Positions 1-12,290 are shown, numbered from the stretch's first letter. The stretch: 64,000 nt of DNA from Rugalucina vietnamica (GCA_964017185.1 OZ024882.1:39281988-39345987), one strand, 5' to 3'. Notes: generated from the letters alone by a model not told the origin. Translations and numbers: made by a program.

Positions 1-347
1 AATGAATTTTGTATGCACACATCCATGCTCCATTTTTTTTTTAAATGAGCTAAATTAATTTTCAAATGTTCAAATGCGAAAAAATACCGCTGATTTTGAG
101 AATCTTCCGAAACCCAAATAAAACTGAATCATTGCATATTTTGGACAAAGGAAGTGTGGTTTGTTGGATACAAAGACAATGTTGAAATTTGCAGACAGTT
201 TGAACCGAAAAGACAAAGGCATAAATGTACAGGTTATTATGCTGAAAGTTTCCTTTTTACTGGCTTAACGTATACTTTGTTCTCTTGTTTTTTACTAGAA
301 AAATCAGCTTTTTGATGAATGTTCAATTATTTCCTTAATGTAATAAC
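1..347. other. AT-rich sequence without a recognised gene
   Basis: AT-rich non-coding sequence. No long open frame, RNA gene or repeat boundary was recognised before the word array that begins at 348. Confidence 0.4.
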
Positions 348-1411
348 AGGGTAATTTGGGGTAATATGGACAATTGGGGAATATGGGCCACCCTGTGTTT
401 TCTTCAAATATTTTACTCAAGACTCATGTTTGAAAAAAAGTAATAACATTTTGTTATTCCCTGGCTACCATCCTAAATTATCGAAATCATTTTTACATTC
501 ATACCCAAGCTGGTGTTTTCGGACAGGTTAAATTAATGAACCCCAATTAAACAGCCTGTGAAAATCGTGCCCTTAAAATGTTTTACACTTAAGAACCATA
601 AAAAGATTAATGATATTTATATAGAACCAAGTTTCACGTAAAATTAACCTAATACACCATTTTTAGAAGATGATGCAAATGGTCATTTGCATGAGCTATT
701 TTTCAGTTTTGGAAAATTTCTCCATTGACATAACCGTCGTGTCTGGGGTAATAATTGGACCATCAATTTCCCAATGTAAATTTTCCTTTTGCGGTAATAT
801 GGACCATCTAAGAATTTTGTCTCAAACTCTTTCTGAAAGTGATACACTGAACATTTGATACCACATGTCTTTAGAATTTTAACTTTTGCACTTGCGTGAT
901 ATGTTTTAAGCTATCTTTGAAAATAGATTGTTTTACAAGTGAAGTTTATAAGCAAAGTGTACATATTTTGAAATCTGTGACATTTTTGCGAATGTCCGTT
1001 TTGTTAGTTTGTCAAGGTGTTTTGATTTTTGATGCAAAATATTTTTCCAGTGAATTTGTTTCGTGAACATCTATGTTTATTTTATGCTAAATAGACTTTT
1101 AAATAGAAGTTTACATTTTGTTTTCCGAATTTATATGTTGACATCGTCAGCATTTTAATGTTGTGGTCCGTATTACCCCAGTAGAGTGGTCCATATTACC
1201 TCAAATGTTTGGGGTAATTTGGACCACCCAGTGGGTGTTTATCGTAATACGCAACTAAAAACTAGCATACAAAATGATGTCAAATTTATATTAAAATGGC
1301 GTACAGATGCCTGCCTAAAAATAGACACTATATACAATAATAACGTTAATAGCCTGTGGTTGAACTGATTCGTTTTGTGCTTAAGCGGTCCATATTCCCC
1401 CAACTTACCCT
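348..1411. mobile_element. Foldback-type element with GGTAATATGGACC word arrays
   Basis: The word GGGGTAATATGGACC recurs, degenerate, near 348-400, 747-765, 790-803 and 1208-1228, and in reverse complement near 1163-1200 and 1386-1400. The ends are inverted: AGGGTAATTTGGGGTAATAT on the left against the complement of a right end reading AACTTACCCT. The interior is AT-rich with no open frame of note. I could not read a clean target-site duplication, so the exact edges are uncertain. Other copies would define it. Confidence 0.55.
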
Positions 1412-1692
1412 ATATATTACTTGATGTAACATGTGTTTGATAAACAGACATATTTGACATCTATTTGTTGAAATTGTAAAACTATAAAAGTTTGATATTT
1501 GGAAGTAGCAAAAACGTTCAAATGCAGGTAGTATTGGCCGTATTGCGCAAATTTGGGCACTGAATCCTCATCAGTGACCCTTTATAAAGTCTGCAGACTC
1601 TCTGGCTGTATTGGAATTGCTGTGTTGCTCTGTGTTATACAATGAAACTCATAAAATCAAAGCATATAAGAAATAAATATCCTTTCCTCGAA

Positions 1693-2125
1693 ATTTTGTC
1701 CCTGATGTAACGATTTCTGTCCCTGATGTAACACTTTTCACCGTTACATCACGGACCGTTACATCAGGGACATATTTTAGATAAATCACCTGTAAATTGC
1801 TTCCAATATACTTGCGTGTTCATTGTTATGGTGAAATGTTTACACAACCACTAAACACGTTTTATGAATAGTACCTACATATTGTCGCTTGAAACAAATA
1901 ACCAGTAGAGGCTGTTACATCAGGGAACTATTACAAATATACTCACTCACCTGAAAATTGTAATTATTATTTTTTAGATCTACTCTATAGATGTGTCATC
2001 ATGGCAGTCAGCCATATTTAATTTCAATGTAGCTCTTCAAAATGCAGATAGATGTTCCACCTTTACCAAGGGGAGTCACCTTGTACTTGGTATTTTTAGA
2101 TAAATTGTTACATCAGGGACAAAAT
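1693..2125. mobile_element. Short inverted-repeat element with GTTACATCAGGGAC words
   Basis: The left end reads ATTTTGTCCCTGATGTAAC and the right end is its inverse, GTTACATCAGGGACAAAAT. The 14-nt word occurs about six times (two minus-oriented copies at the left edge, two plus-oriented ones at 1742-1770, further copies near 1914 and 2107). About 430 bp, no coding capacity. Probably a non-autonomous DNA transposon; no target-site duplication was recognised. Confidence 0.55.
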
Positions 2126-2626
2126 GCTAGGTACAAAGTTTGAACACGTAAATCTAGTATTAAAACCATGGATACTTGCTATCAAAATGTATTATGTCGT
2201 GCATGAATGATTGAATAAAGATGGAGTAGTATTTAGAACAACCATCTTAGCAAAAAAAGCATTGAATCAGAGACAGATATAAAAAAAAATCATTTTGCAG
2301 ACAGCGAAAATATGCCATTTTAGACACTTTGAGTAACAATTTTTTATATTTGCTAGCACTTTAACGATTTTGTTTTGGATGACCCATACTCACCTCGATT
2401 CACACCACATTCCAAGCATAAAACATTTACCAGAAGTAAACGGTTTTCAGAAAAAACGTACCCGGACAGGATTTGGTTACGAAAAAATATATTGACTCTA
2501 AAACAGGCAAAACTTATAAATAAGAAAATGCCAAACTGATATGAACGCTTAATAGTTGATTTATCCATTATATGATAAAATAACAAACATCTAAACAGCA
2601 ATACATATGGGACATTGGTAATATAT

Positions 2627-2706
2627 TTATGGGCCGAAATGGTTATGGGCCGAAATGGTTATAGGCCGATATTGTCATGGGCCGAAATGGTTATGGGCCG
2701 AAATGA
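2627..2706 (+). repeat. Tandem word array TTATGGGCCGAAATGG
   Basis: Five consecutive degenerate 16-nt copies of TTATGGGCCGAAATGG, all in one orientation. The word resembles the GGGACCGAAACGACC word at 16.4-17.3 kb. No inverted partner array was found nearby, so this may be one end of a decayed foldback element. Confidence 0.6.
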
Positions 2707-2727
2707 CCAGTTACCCACTACGACACT

Positions 2728-3418
2728 GGCTATCCGCACGACGGTCGTGCCGATAACGCTGCTTATCGGCACGACCGTCGTGCGGATAAGCGGCGTTATC
2801 CGCACGACAGGGAAATCCATATCCAAATGTTAAGAATGTTTGGAAATTGATGCATTTTAAGTTGATAAATATATTACACTGGCTTCAAAACTGAAACAGA
2901 ATATTACACATGCAGGAAATTTTACTTTTTTACAAAAATGTTATTTTGCTGAAATTGGCTTACCTGTGAATTTACCTGTTAAAATCAGACAGGCGTATGC
3001 GTAAATGAGAGTAATTATCTTAAACAAAAAAATAAAATAATGTGATAATCCAAAAGAATAAACGGCCTTTGATTTTAACAATGGAGTATGGAAACATTTC
3101 AGTAACAAAATTAAAAAAAAATGCAATTGTTATATTTTTCTCCGCTGTTAGAAATCTACTGTGATTCAGTTTACATCAGCTGGATTAGTTTTCTTATTCA
3201 TAATTAATAAAAAATGTTAATTTCTAATACATTTCAATAGATAAACACATAATTAATCTATTTAATAACAAATTAATAGTTCTATGCATACGCATGCTTG
3301 TTCGAAAATCTTATACTCCCGTCGTGTAGCATTGGCTATTGGGCCGATAACGCCGCTTATCGGCACGACCGTCGTGCGGATAACGCCGCTTATCGGCACG
3401 ACCGTCGTGCGGATAGCC
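2728..3418. mobile_element. Inverted-repeat element with GCGGATAACGCCGCTTATC words
   Basis: The left end GGCTATCCGCACGACGGTCG is exactly matched in reverse complement at the right end (3399-3418). Each end carries tandem copies of a partly palindromic word combining GATAACGCCGCTTATCGGCA with CGACCGTCGTG. The ~500 bp interior is AT-rich without genes. Related solo arrays occur at 36921-36975 and 43323-43378. No matching flanking duplication is visible. Confidence 0.6.
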
Positions 3419-3429
3419 TCAGCCGTACA

Positions 3430-3896
3430 GGGCAGAGACCTCTAATTATCGTTCCCATAGACTCCTATTGTAATTTGCCCCAAAACAAGACTCAATCTTA
3501 GGCTTCACAGCTTATAGTGGACCCCGACACATTCAGCAGACGAGAGATCGCCCCAGGCCGTGTACAAGTGCAGCAAAAAATAGGGGGTTAGCCAGCATTC
3601 AAGGACGGTACTTTTCGCTGTTTAGGGACACCCCAAAATCGCTCAACAATGAAAAAATAATTATTCAAAAATGACTACATCCGCAATTTGGTCATAGCAT
3701 GGCAAAACAGCAGCCGATTAAATAGAAATATATAGCAAAATATTCAAGAACGACTATACTATCATGTGACAAAAGACATTTGATAGATACGCATTTATGA
3801 CCAATGGTAGGTAGCGTTACATCTTAAATTTGCCGCGGTAGATCTGCCCACACTTCGGGCCAATCACAGGAGAATTACATTTACTGGTCTCTGTCC
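3430..3896. mobile_element. GGGCAGAGACC inverted-repeat element (copy 1)
   Basis: A 467 bp unit starting GGGCAGAGACC and ending GGTCTCTGTCC, an imperfect terminal inverted repeat. TA flanks the end in several copies, which would fit a Tc1/mariner-type TA target. Other copies: 6434-6777 with 8786-8914 (split by a LINE), 26255-26601 with 27517-27677 (split by another insert), and 36445-36912. No open reading frame for a transposase, so it is non-autonomous. Confidence 0.6.
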
Positions 3897-4287
3897 TACA
3901 TTACACATAAAACTGTAATACTTACTTCCCCTGATCAAGGTCGTTCAAACGAAGGAGAAAACATTCTCCCAGCCAGTGCGATGCCAGTATTTAGCTGTTT
4001 GCGACCGCCTTTGGCGATTGGATTACGCACAGCTTTGCTGTCGTCAACCAAAAAATCAACAGGCTCTGTAAGCCATGTGTTACGACCAACGGGTAAAGAT
4101 GACAGATACGACACTGGCTATCCGCTAGTTCTGCATGCCAATATCGATATTTGACCAACGCCGGAGTGGGATAGCCAACTCCGAGGATAACGCCTACGCC
4201 TGAGGAAAATAGAGAGTGCTCTTCTTCTAAAAATGTCAAAATAAATTGGAAAACACGCTCTTCACTCAGTTTCCCTAATTCTATATC

Positions 4288-4917
4288 CAGGCTCAGGACA
4301 AGTCAAAATTTAGCTACAAAGCTCCATTTAGCTATAGTAGCTAAAAGGAGCTTTAAAAATTGTGTATATTTCAAATATATATCATCATAAAAAGACTCAT
4401 TGAAAAAATTGCAGGCAAACACTCGATTAAAAGTGTTAACAACTTTAAATATGTTGAGTCATAATAATGTAAACAACATTTTGTGGAAAATCGAAAAAAG
4501 AACTTTCTGCAAAAAAAAAACATCATTTTTGTTTATTTCAGAAAATGAGAATTCATATGAACTTGATCAACAATTAGATATACTATCATATTTTTTTCTG
4601 CAGCATAAATTGTGTTCTATGTTCGGCATTCCATTTATTGCACTGGCTGCCACAATCAGGTATTTTATAGCATCTCATTTCCTGCAATTATAAAATGAAG
4701 TTTTTGCAAAAAATTCTTGGCTGGATTTTATCAAATTTGATGTTTACACAACACATACAATGTAGTTAACATTTTTTATTAATCACTTACTTGCAATTTT
4801 TTCAATGAGTCTTTTTATGATGATATTTATATGAAATATACACAATTTTTAAAGCTCCTTTTAGCTACTATAGCTAAATCGAGCTCTGTAGCTAAATTTT
4901 GACTTGTCCTGAGCCTG
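4288..4917. mobile_element. 630 bp MITE with ~130 bp terminal inverted repeats
   Basis: The ends CAGGCTCAGGACAAGTCAAA and its inverse begin ~130 bp arms containing TAGCTATAGTAGCTA-like palindromes. The pentamer ATATC flanks both sides (4283-4287 and 4918-4922), a likely 5 bp target duplication. A 97-codon open frame inside (4400-4693) has no recognisable domain and is low-complexity A/T coding, so I do not call it a gene. Confidence 0.7.
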
Positions 4918-5533
4918 ATATCTTCCTATGACAATGAGCTTGCTGTTCAAAACAATTTTATACCCAAAGATATTCGTATTATTGATAAATTTATGAAAGA
5001 TGTACGTTAATACAACAACCTAATGTAAACAGCTAAACGCGTGTTTCTGTACGAAGATAGTGGTTGAAATTGTGCATATGGAAGAAACAATATATATCAG
5101 ACATTAACAGAACCAAAGCACGCTTGAATTTGGTATATTTTGAACATTTTCATGCATTTAATTAACAGACCCTCTTTAGTGAGGAAATGAGGGTAACGTT
5201 AACGCCGGAGTAAGATACGACTGCAGCCAGAGGAAATGTTAGAAAAGAGAAGAGACCAACTACGACGCCCGATTTTGTTCTCAAGATTTGATGTTACTTT
5301 TTTTATCAATTAATCATATTTACTTTCACCCTTTAATGGTCTGTAATGCCTATAATCTCCTACAAGATGCTTACCTTCTGGCGTGGGATCGCGCGCGCAC
5401 GTTTCTGTTACACATAGAATTGAGGACATCTTGTTACACTTATTGTCTCAAATTCGTAGTTTATCAGAAATAAAAAAAAATTCTGTACACGAAGAAACAA
5501 ACGAGCAACGTTACATTTACTGGTCTCTGTCCT

Positions 5534-6432
5534 AAAGACACCCATTATTTCGTTTATTTTGACGAGATATTGCAATTATACAATGAAGGGAGCTCTTACA
5601 ATAACAACGATGCTGTTTGATACTTGATTAAACGTATCATAGTCTTGGAGCTATTCAAAAAGTCAACCGACCCCCTACTTCAATAAGTCCAAAATAAGAC
5701 AAATTTGCCTCTCTACATGGTAAAGATACAGCCACTGAATTAATTCAAAGCATTGGCGCTTCACCAATTCTGGTATCGTTTTGTTAAAGACTATGACAGG
5801 AAAGGTTAGATAAGGCAATTCAGTGACCTTGACCTTTGACCCTTGACCTTTATGATAGTCACAATTCTACACTTAAAATTGGATTTTTGCACCAAAATTA
5901 CCTATTCTTCACAAAATAACGGATAAAAGCTGTGACCTTGACCTTCAGTTTGTCTGTTTTGTATATTGTTCTTTTCATTTTAACATTATGATGCACTATC
6001 ATGGTGAGTTTAACCTTATTACACCAGAGAACGTGAAAAACTTGAAAATCATTAATGATTACATTATACATTATAGGGGTCATAACTGCACCGTGTTGAC
6101 TTCCCAGAGGTGTTTGGAACCACTACTGATGCAATGGGCGAGGTTTGGTCCAGTAAATTTCGTTAAAGCACCCAAGTCATTTCTTAAATAACAGTTCCAG
6201 TGCTGTTCTGTTGGGAAAAATCTTTATGTTGTCTGTTTATTGATCTGTTTGTATGTGCGTTTTTATGTGAATTTTTCTATTTTAAAATTCGAGGATGGCC
6301 AGTTTCTGTCTGTTCCGCCTTGGGCTTCAGATGTGAAATCATGAAGAGATACAAAGGGGGTATTGGTTCCTGAAAACACAGTTTCATTTCAGTGTCGAAA
6401 CAGGGAGCACGCCTGAAGGTGATATTCTCTTT
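5534..6432. repeat. Dispersed repeat carrying TGACCTTGACCT motifs
   Basis: About 900 bp whose right-hand two thirds (from about 5740) recurs at 35755-36444, with pieces of its left part at 27680-27860 and 28222-28300. In two of these places a GGGCAGAGACC element follows directly on its right. It contains clustered nuclear-receptor-like half-sites (TGACCTTGACCTTTGACC near 5824 and TGACCTTGACCTT near 5933). No coding capacity; function unknown. Confidence 0.6.
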
Positions 6433-6777
6433 AGGGCAGAGACCTCTAATTATCGTTCCCATAGACTCCCATTGTAATTTGCCCCAAAACAAAACTCAAT
6501 CTTAGGCTTCACAGCTTATAGTGGACCCCGACACATTCAGCAGACGAGAGATCGCCCCAGGCCGTGTACAAGTGCAGCAAAAAATAGGGGGTTAGCCAGC
6601 ATTCAAGGACGGTACTTTTCGCTGTTTAGGGACACCCCAAAATCGCTCAACAATGAAAAAATAATTATTCAAAAATGACTACATCCGCAATTTGGTCATA
6701 GCATGGCCAAACAGCAGCCGATTAAATAGAAATATATAGCAAAATATTCAAGAACGACTATACTATCATGTGACAAA

Positions 6778-8785
6778 CAGATGAAGACTCCGTCTGCAAT
6801 ACCAAAAAGCTATTTTCATTCCTGAAGAGCTCTAAGCAGGATCAGACTGGCTCACCCCCTCTCCAAAAGGGTAACGGACTTGTGACGGACACAACCGAAA
6901 AAGCAGACTTACACAATCAACAGTTCCAATCAGTTTTTACCACCAAGGCACCCCTATCACTTTCCCGACTATGTCAGATACAAATCCAGGATATGACAGA
7001 TTGTGGTAAAATGCGTCATGACGCAGTACCAGATGGAATTCTAAACACTAATCCAAAAATGGAGGAGTTTAGTATATCCTGCAATGGCATCCTCAAACTA
7101 CTTCAAAACCTGAAACCCTTTAAGGCAGCCGGACCAGACAAGCTCAAACCACTCTTGCTCAAGGAACTGCGTGAGGAAATAGCCCCTATTATTCAAATTA
7201 TTTTTGAGCGCTCCCTCCAAACAGGCAAGCTCCCAGCAGACTGGTGTAAAGCTCAAGTCACCCCAGTTTTTAAGAAGGGAAACAAATCATCTGCTGCTAA
7301 CTACAGACCCATATCCTTGACTTGCATACTTTGCAAGGTCCTTGAGCATATCATTGCTTCACATGTGGTAAAGCACCTCAACACACATGGCCTATTATAT
7401 GATCTACAACATGGTTTCAGAGAGAAAAGGTCATGTGAAACACAGCTTACCATGTTGGTTGAGGACCTTGCCAGGAGTGTGAGTCAAGGAAAGCAAACTG
7501 ATTTGATACTGCTGGACTTTTCAAAGGCCTTTGATAAAGTAAATCACGCCAAACTCCTGTGGAAGCTCCATCAGTATGGAATCAGAGGAAATGCACTTGC
7601 CTGGATCCGTGCCTTCCTGGGGAACCGGTCACAGACGGTGGTACTTGATGGGGAGGAATCGGGATCGGTCCCTGTGACCTCTGGGGTACCCCAGGGCTCT
7701 GTCCTTGGCCCGATCCTGTTTCTAGTCTACATCAATGACCTGCCGGATGAGTTGTCATCTCAGGTACGTCTCTTTGCAGATGACACGGCTGTGTACCTTA
7801 CAATAGGAGGTGCGGAAGATGGCATGTTGCTACAAAATGACTTGGACAGACTTTCTGTGTGGGAGGACAGGTGGGACATGGAGTTTAATCCGTCCAAGTG
7901 CCAGGTGGTGCGGGTGACATCCTCCAGAAATCCTTTTAACTTTCCATACACATTACATGGTCAAGTCCTGGAGGTTGTCACAAGTGCCAAGTACCTGGGG
8001 GTGGACATTTCATGTATCTCCAGTGGCCTATCCTGGAATCCCCACATCGACCGGATATCAAAAAATGCCACCAGGACACTGAACTTCATCCAACGAAACA
8101 TAAGAACTAAAAATCAAAAGGTACGAGAGACTGCCTACAACACACTGGTCCGCCCCCAACTGGAGTACGCTGCCCCTGTTTGGGACCCACATACTAAGGA
8201 AAAAGTACTTCAGCTCGAAAAAGTGCAGCGCAGAGCAGCACGCTGGACCACCAGTAGCTTTGACTACCGGTCAAGTACAACTGAAATTGTGAACAATCTT
8301 GGATGGAGAACGCTTGAGCAAAGACGGGCAGATGCGCGCCTATGTCTTTTTTTCAAAATTGTGCACGGAATTGTTGCAGTACCCCTCCCTGATTACATTC
8401 AACCCTCAAATCGAATTTCTAGATATTGCCACTCTATGACATTTCGCCAGTTACATACGACAAAAAATTACTATAAATACTCCTTCTTTCCACTGGCCAT
8501 TGTTCAGTGGAATGCCCTCCCTGAAACTGTTGCATGCTTACCAGACCTTGATTCTTTCAAGGTCTCAGTAAGTAAGCTGCAACACTCCAGGCCATAGATC
8601 TGGAAATAGTTGTTTTTATCCTGTTTTTAAATCCCACTTAACTATTTTAACCTATCATCTTTTATCCGCCTTACTGAATGCTTTTAACCTGTCTTTTCAT
8701 TAATTTTCAGCCTTTTTCTGTTCGACAGCGCATCTGCCTAGAATGTCCGTGAGGGCGTATGGCAGTATAGAAAGATAGATAGATA
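6778..8785 (+). mobile_element. 5'-truncated non-LTR retrotransposon (CR1/Jockey-like)
   Basis: A 2008 bp insertion into the duplicated segment, bounded by GACAAA on both sides (6772-6777 and 8786-8791), where copy 1 of the duplication has a single GACAAA. It starts inside the linker upstream of the reverse transcriptase domain, so the endonuclease is lost by 5' truncation. After the stop codon there is ~190 bp of 3' UTR ending in a short GATA microsatellite (8770-8785), as is usual for LINEs with short tandem tails. Confidence 0.92.
6780..8597 (+). CDS. LINE reverse transcriptase, N-terminally truncated
   Basis: This encodes the reverse transcriptase of a non-LTR retrotransposon, which copies element RNA into DNA at a nicked genomic target. 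The frame is open from the insertion junction at 6780, which begins mid-protein (DEDSVCNTKKL), so there is no genuine start codon; GTG at 6882 and a later ATG are only internal. Visible motifs: RPISLTCILCKVLE, the HGFREKRSCETQL region, motif A LLDFSKAFDKV with a catalytic Asp, GVPQGSVLGP, and the FADD box of motif C. The C-terminal domain ends with an FFPLAIVQWNALP-type motif. No internal stop over about 606 codons, so it is a young copy. The upstream apurinic-type endonuclease is missing, so it cannot be autonomous. The clade (CR1 versus other Jockey superfamily) is inferred from motif style. Confidence 0.9.
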   Translation, partial: DEDSVCNTKKLFSFLKSSKQDQTGSPPLQKGNGLVTDTTEKADLHNQQFQSVFTTKAPLSLSRLCQIQIQDMTDCGKMRHDAVPDGILNTNPKMEEFSISCNGILKLLQNLKPFKAAGPDKLKPLLLKELREEIAPIIQIIFERSLQTGKLPADWCKAQVTPVFKKGNKSSAANYRPISLTCILCKVLEHIIASHVVKHLNTHGLLYDLQHGFREKRSCETQLTMLVEDLARSVSQGKQTDLILLDFSKAFDKVNHAKLLWKLHQYGIRGNALAWIRAFLGNRSQTVVLDGEESGSVPVTSGVPQGSVLGPILFLVYINDLPDELSSQVRLFADDTAVYLTIGGAEDGMLLQNDLDRLSVWEDRWDMEFNPSKCQVVRVTSSRNPFNFPYTLHGQVLEVVTSAKYLGVDISCISSGLSWNPHIDRISKNATRTLNFIQRNIRTKNQKVRETAYNTLVRPQLEYAAPVWDPHTKEKVLQLEKVQRRAARWTTSSFDYRSSTTEIVNNLGWRTLEQRRADARLCLFFKIVHGIVAVPLPDYIQPSNRISRYCHSMTFRQLHTTKNYYKYSFFPLAIVQWNALPETVACLPDLDSFKVSVSKLQHSRP

Positions 8786-9305
8786 GACAAAAGACATTTG
8801 ATAGATACGCATTTATGACCAATGGTAGGTAGCGTTACATCTTAAATTTGCCGCGGTAGATCTGCCCACACTTCGGGCCAATCACAGGAGAATTACATTT
8901 ACTGGTCTCTGTCCTACATTACACATAAAACTGTAATACTTACTTCCCCTGATCAAGGTCGTTCAAACGAAGGAGAAAACATTCTCCCAGCCAGTGCGAT
9001 GCCAGTATTTAGCTGTTTGCGACCGCCTTTGGCGATTGGATTACGCACAGCTTTGCTGTCGTCAACCAAAAAATCAACAGGCTCTGTAAGCCATGTGTTA
9101 CGACCAACGGGTAAAGATGACAGATACGACACTGGCTATCCGCTAGTTCTGCATGCCAATATCGATATTTGACCAACGCCGGAGTGGGATAGCCAACTCC
9201 GAGGATAACGCCTACGCCTGAGGAAAATAGAGAGTGCTCTTCTTCTAAAAATGTCAAAATAAATTGGAAAACACGCTCTTCACTCAGTTTCCCTAATTCT
9301 ATATC

Positions 9306-9935
9306 CAGGCTCAGGACAAGTCAAAATTTAGCTACAAAGCTCCATTTAGCTATAGTAGCTAAAAGGAGCTTTAAAAATTGTGTATATTTCAAATATATAT
9401 CATCATAAAAAGACTCATTGAAAAAATTGCAGGCAAACACTCGATTAAAAGTGTTAACAACTTTAAATATGTTGAGTCATAATAATGTAAACAACATTTT
9501 GTGGAAAATCGAAAAAAGAACTTTCTGCAAAAAAAAAACATCATTTTTGTTTATTTCAGAAAATGAGAATTCATATGAACTTGATCAACAATTAGATATA
9601 CTATCATATTTTTTTCTGCAGCATAAATTGTGTTCTATGTTCGGCATTCCATTTATTGCACTGGCTGCCACAATCAGGTATTTTATAGCATCTCATTTCC
9701 TGCAATTATAAAATGAAGTTTTTGCAAAAAATTCTTGGCTGGATTTTATCAAATTTGATGTTTACACAACACATACAATGTAGTTAACATTTTTTATTAA
9801 TCACTTACTTGCAATTTTTTCAATGAGTCTTTTTATGATGATATTTATATGAAATATACACAATTTTTAAAGCTCCTTTTAGCTACTATAGCTAAATCGA
9901 GCTCTGTAGCTAAATTTTGACTTGTCCTGAGCCTG
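9306..9935. mobile_element. 630 bp MITE, copy in duplication 2
   Basis: Same element as 4288-4917, displaced by exactly 5018 bp, with the same ATATC flanks. It was copied by the segmental duplication and does not represent a separate insertion. Confidence 0.7.
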
Positions 9936-10526
9936 ATATCTTCCTATGACAATGAGCTTGCTGTTCAAAACAATTTTATACCCAAAGATATTCGTATTAT
10001 TGATAAATTTATGAAAGATGTACGTTAATACAACAACCTAATGTAAACAGCTAAACGCGTGTTTCTGTACGAAGATAGTGGTTGAAATTGTGCATATGGA
10101 AGAAACAATATATATCAGACATTAACAGAACCAAAGCACGCTTGAATTTGGTATATTTTGAACATTTTCATGCATTTAATTAACAGACCCTCTTTAGTGA
10201 GGAAATGAGGGTAACGTTAACGCCGGAGTAAGATACGACTGCAGCCAGAGGAAATGTTAGAAAAGAGAAGAGACCAACTACGACGCCCGATTTTGTTCTC
10301 AAGATTTGATGTTACTTTTTTTATCAATTAATCATATTTACTTTCACCCTTTAATGGTCTGTAATGCCTATAATCTCCTACAAGATGCTTACCTTCTGGC
10401 GTGGGATCGCGCGCGCACGTTTCTGTTACACATAGAATTGAGGACATCTTGTTACACTTATTGTCTCAAATTCGTAGTTTATCAGAAATAAAAAAAAATT
10501 CTGTACACGAAGAAACAAACGAGCAA

Positions 10527-11025
10527 TATAGCTAGATTCAAAATAGGAGCACGCCATCAAACTTTCTTACACATTAGTCCATTACACTGGCATTGCTACA
10601 TCAAACAAAGAGCGGCTTCTAAATCAGGACTTCAAAGTCTATGTAAACCTTTGTAGTAAAAAGTGAACTAAATTAACCTCAAGACAGCAGCATCTGACTG
10701 AGCTTAGCCAATGATTAGCCAATGCTCAAGCTGGTAGATAAACCTAAGTCCCGCCCATATTTGTGTGACAGCTGACCAGTTTAATTGAAATCAATATTGG
10801 ATAAAATGTCATTTAAAGCAATTGTAAATTTAATGATGTTTGAGAGTGGTTTGTTTTGGCTGCTGAAAAGATGCTTGACCTGTCAGTTGTAATCTGATAT
10901 GTCATAATTTAAATAGGGTTGATGTATTTTCACACAATTGACCAAAGATTACCCCTAAAGGGCAACAGAAAGTATATCTATTTGCATTTCAAATTGATAA
11001 ACAATTATTGTATCTAAGATCGCAT

Positions 11026-11057
<32 letters not shown>

Positions 11058-12290
11058 GTTTTTGATATAAAAACATGCTGAATTAAACATATCTTCAGTG
11101 CGTATCAAAATTGGCCTTAATGCAAGGAGTTAGTTGTAGCATATTTCATGTTTTACCAGTAAGTGGATAGTTATTTGAATTGGCTTTGGGTTGTTTTGTT
11201 TTATACCAAAGAAAACAATTTTCGAATCATTTCTGGACTGAGACTTTGTTTCCTAGAATAGGTAAGAAATAGTACTTAGGGGTAGCTCAATTACATGCAT
11301 CTTGTTCAGTGAAATGACTGAGATGGGGTTTGTTAGACCTGTCCCTTAATGGAGCGCAAAGATCTGTAACTAGACCATTGCACTAATCAAGCCAAAACTC
11401 AAGACAGGATGAACAGGGTCTTCTCTCTTCAAACTATTTGCCCCTATGAAATTCCTAATGATTTTATTTATTTCCCAAGTTAATGGACACATGAGCTGCA
11501 TCATGAGAAAACCGGATTTTTGTTCAAGCAAAAAAATGGTAAAGATCAGCTGTGCAGTTATTTGTCTTTTATTTTTGCTACATGGCTGGCCCAGTACATT
11601 TCCCCTTCTACTTGCATCTAAAGTTTCAAGTTTCTAGCTTTCTTCTATGACTGCACAGCCTGATTTGTGTCTGACATGGCCTGAAACCCTGAAGACCGGT
11701 TTTCTCGGCATGATTTAATCATGACTTTATTTAAAATGGAAGATCAGTTGGACTATAAAATAGTCTAATCTTCTCTTACATGTAAGTCAGATTTATATTG
11801 AAAGTGGGTCTGGGCAGCTCTTTCCTGGTTGTGTGATTTTCTAGATTTTGATAGAATCTCACTGTCATGCGGCTGCTTTTCAAACTACAAATCGAAAGTT
11901 GTGTGATGTCATTTAACAGTTATTTGTCACAATGATTTGCATGAGTCGCAAACTGGTCAACAGACAGTTCCACTCAATGAGACCCCAATGTCAAAATTAT
12001 GTTTTATGGCAAATTGGCTGTTGTCGCTTACTTGTCACAAACTAGTGTCCATTAACCATCACATTCTAGTGAGATACTAGCTTTAGAGAAACTGTCAATC
12101 ACATCGAGGAAAATTTGACTTTTTGCTCAATGCCAGTTATGCCACAATGAACAACGAACCAGAGTCCTACATTTTGTCATTGTCCCAGCTCATCATGGTG
12201 GTTATCAAAATTTATCTGTTTGTCCCGTATGATTCATTGACTAGTTAGAGATGCACCGATAGGATCGAACAATTAATTAAATGTTGTGAC
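10527..12290. other. Unannotated stretch, no gene recognised
   Basis: About 1.8 kb of non-repetitive-looking AT-rich DNA. A T homopolymer lies at about 11027-11057. The longest open frames are about 60 codons without recognisable features. It could be intronic or intergenic. Confidence 0.4.

Larger units (their letters stand above)
3429..5508. repeat. Recent 2.08 kb duplication, copy 1 (no LINE)
   Basis: Nearly identical to 6433-6777 plus 8786-10526, with a constant offset of 5018 bp on the right-hand part. Only a few substitutions are seen, for example cTcct/cTccc near 3470 and ggcAaaac/ggcCaaac near 3702. It contains a GGGCAGAGACC element (3430-3896) and a 630 bp inverted-repeat element (4288-4917). 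This copy preserves the empty site for the LINE found in copy 2. The spacer 5509-6432 and the outer flanks are not shared, which argues against a simple assembly repeat. Confidence 0.85.
6433..10526. repeat. Recent duplication, copy 2, split by a LINE
   Basis: Second copy of 3429-5508. The homology runs 6433-6777, is interrupted by the LINE at 6778-8785, and resumes at 8786 to 10526. Short open frames in the two copies translate identically, so the duplication is young. The flanking sequence diverges at 5508/10526, directly after GAGCAA. Confidence 0.85.

Noticed and set aside
4400..4693. 97-codon frame present identically at 9418-9711
   Set aside because: It lies within a MITE interior, shows A/T-driven amino-acid composition and no transposase motif. 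Identity is due to the recent duplication.
6277..6492. 71-codon minus-strand frame with a CPKENITF segment
   Set aside because: Falls across the boundary of two dispersed repeats, and the related copy at 36250-36513 has disrupted frames.
3429..10526. Duplication as an assembly artefact of two haplotypes
   Set aside because: The spacer and outer flanks are different and the homology ends abruptly at repeat edges, which favours a true duplication. It cannot be fully excluded without reads.
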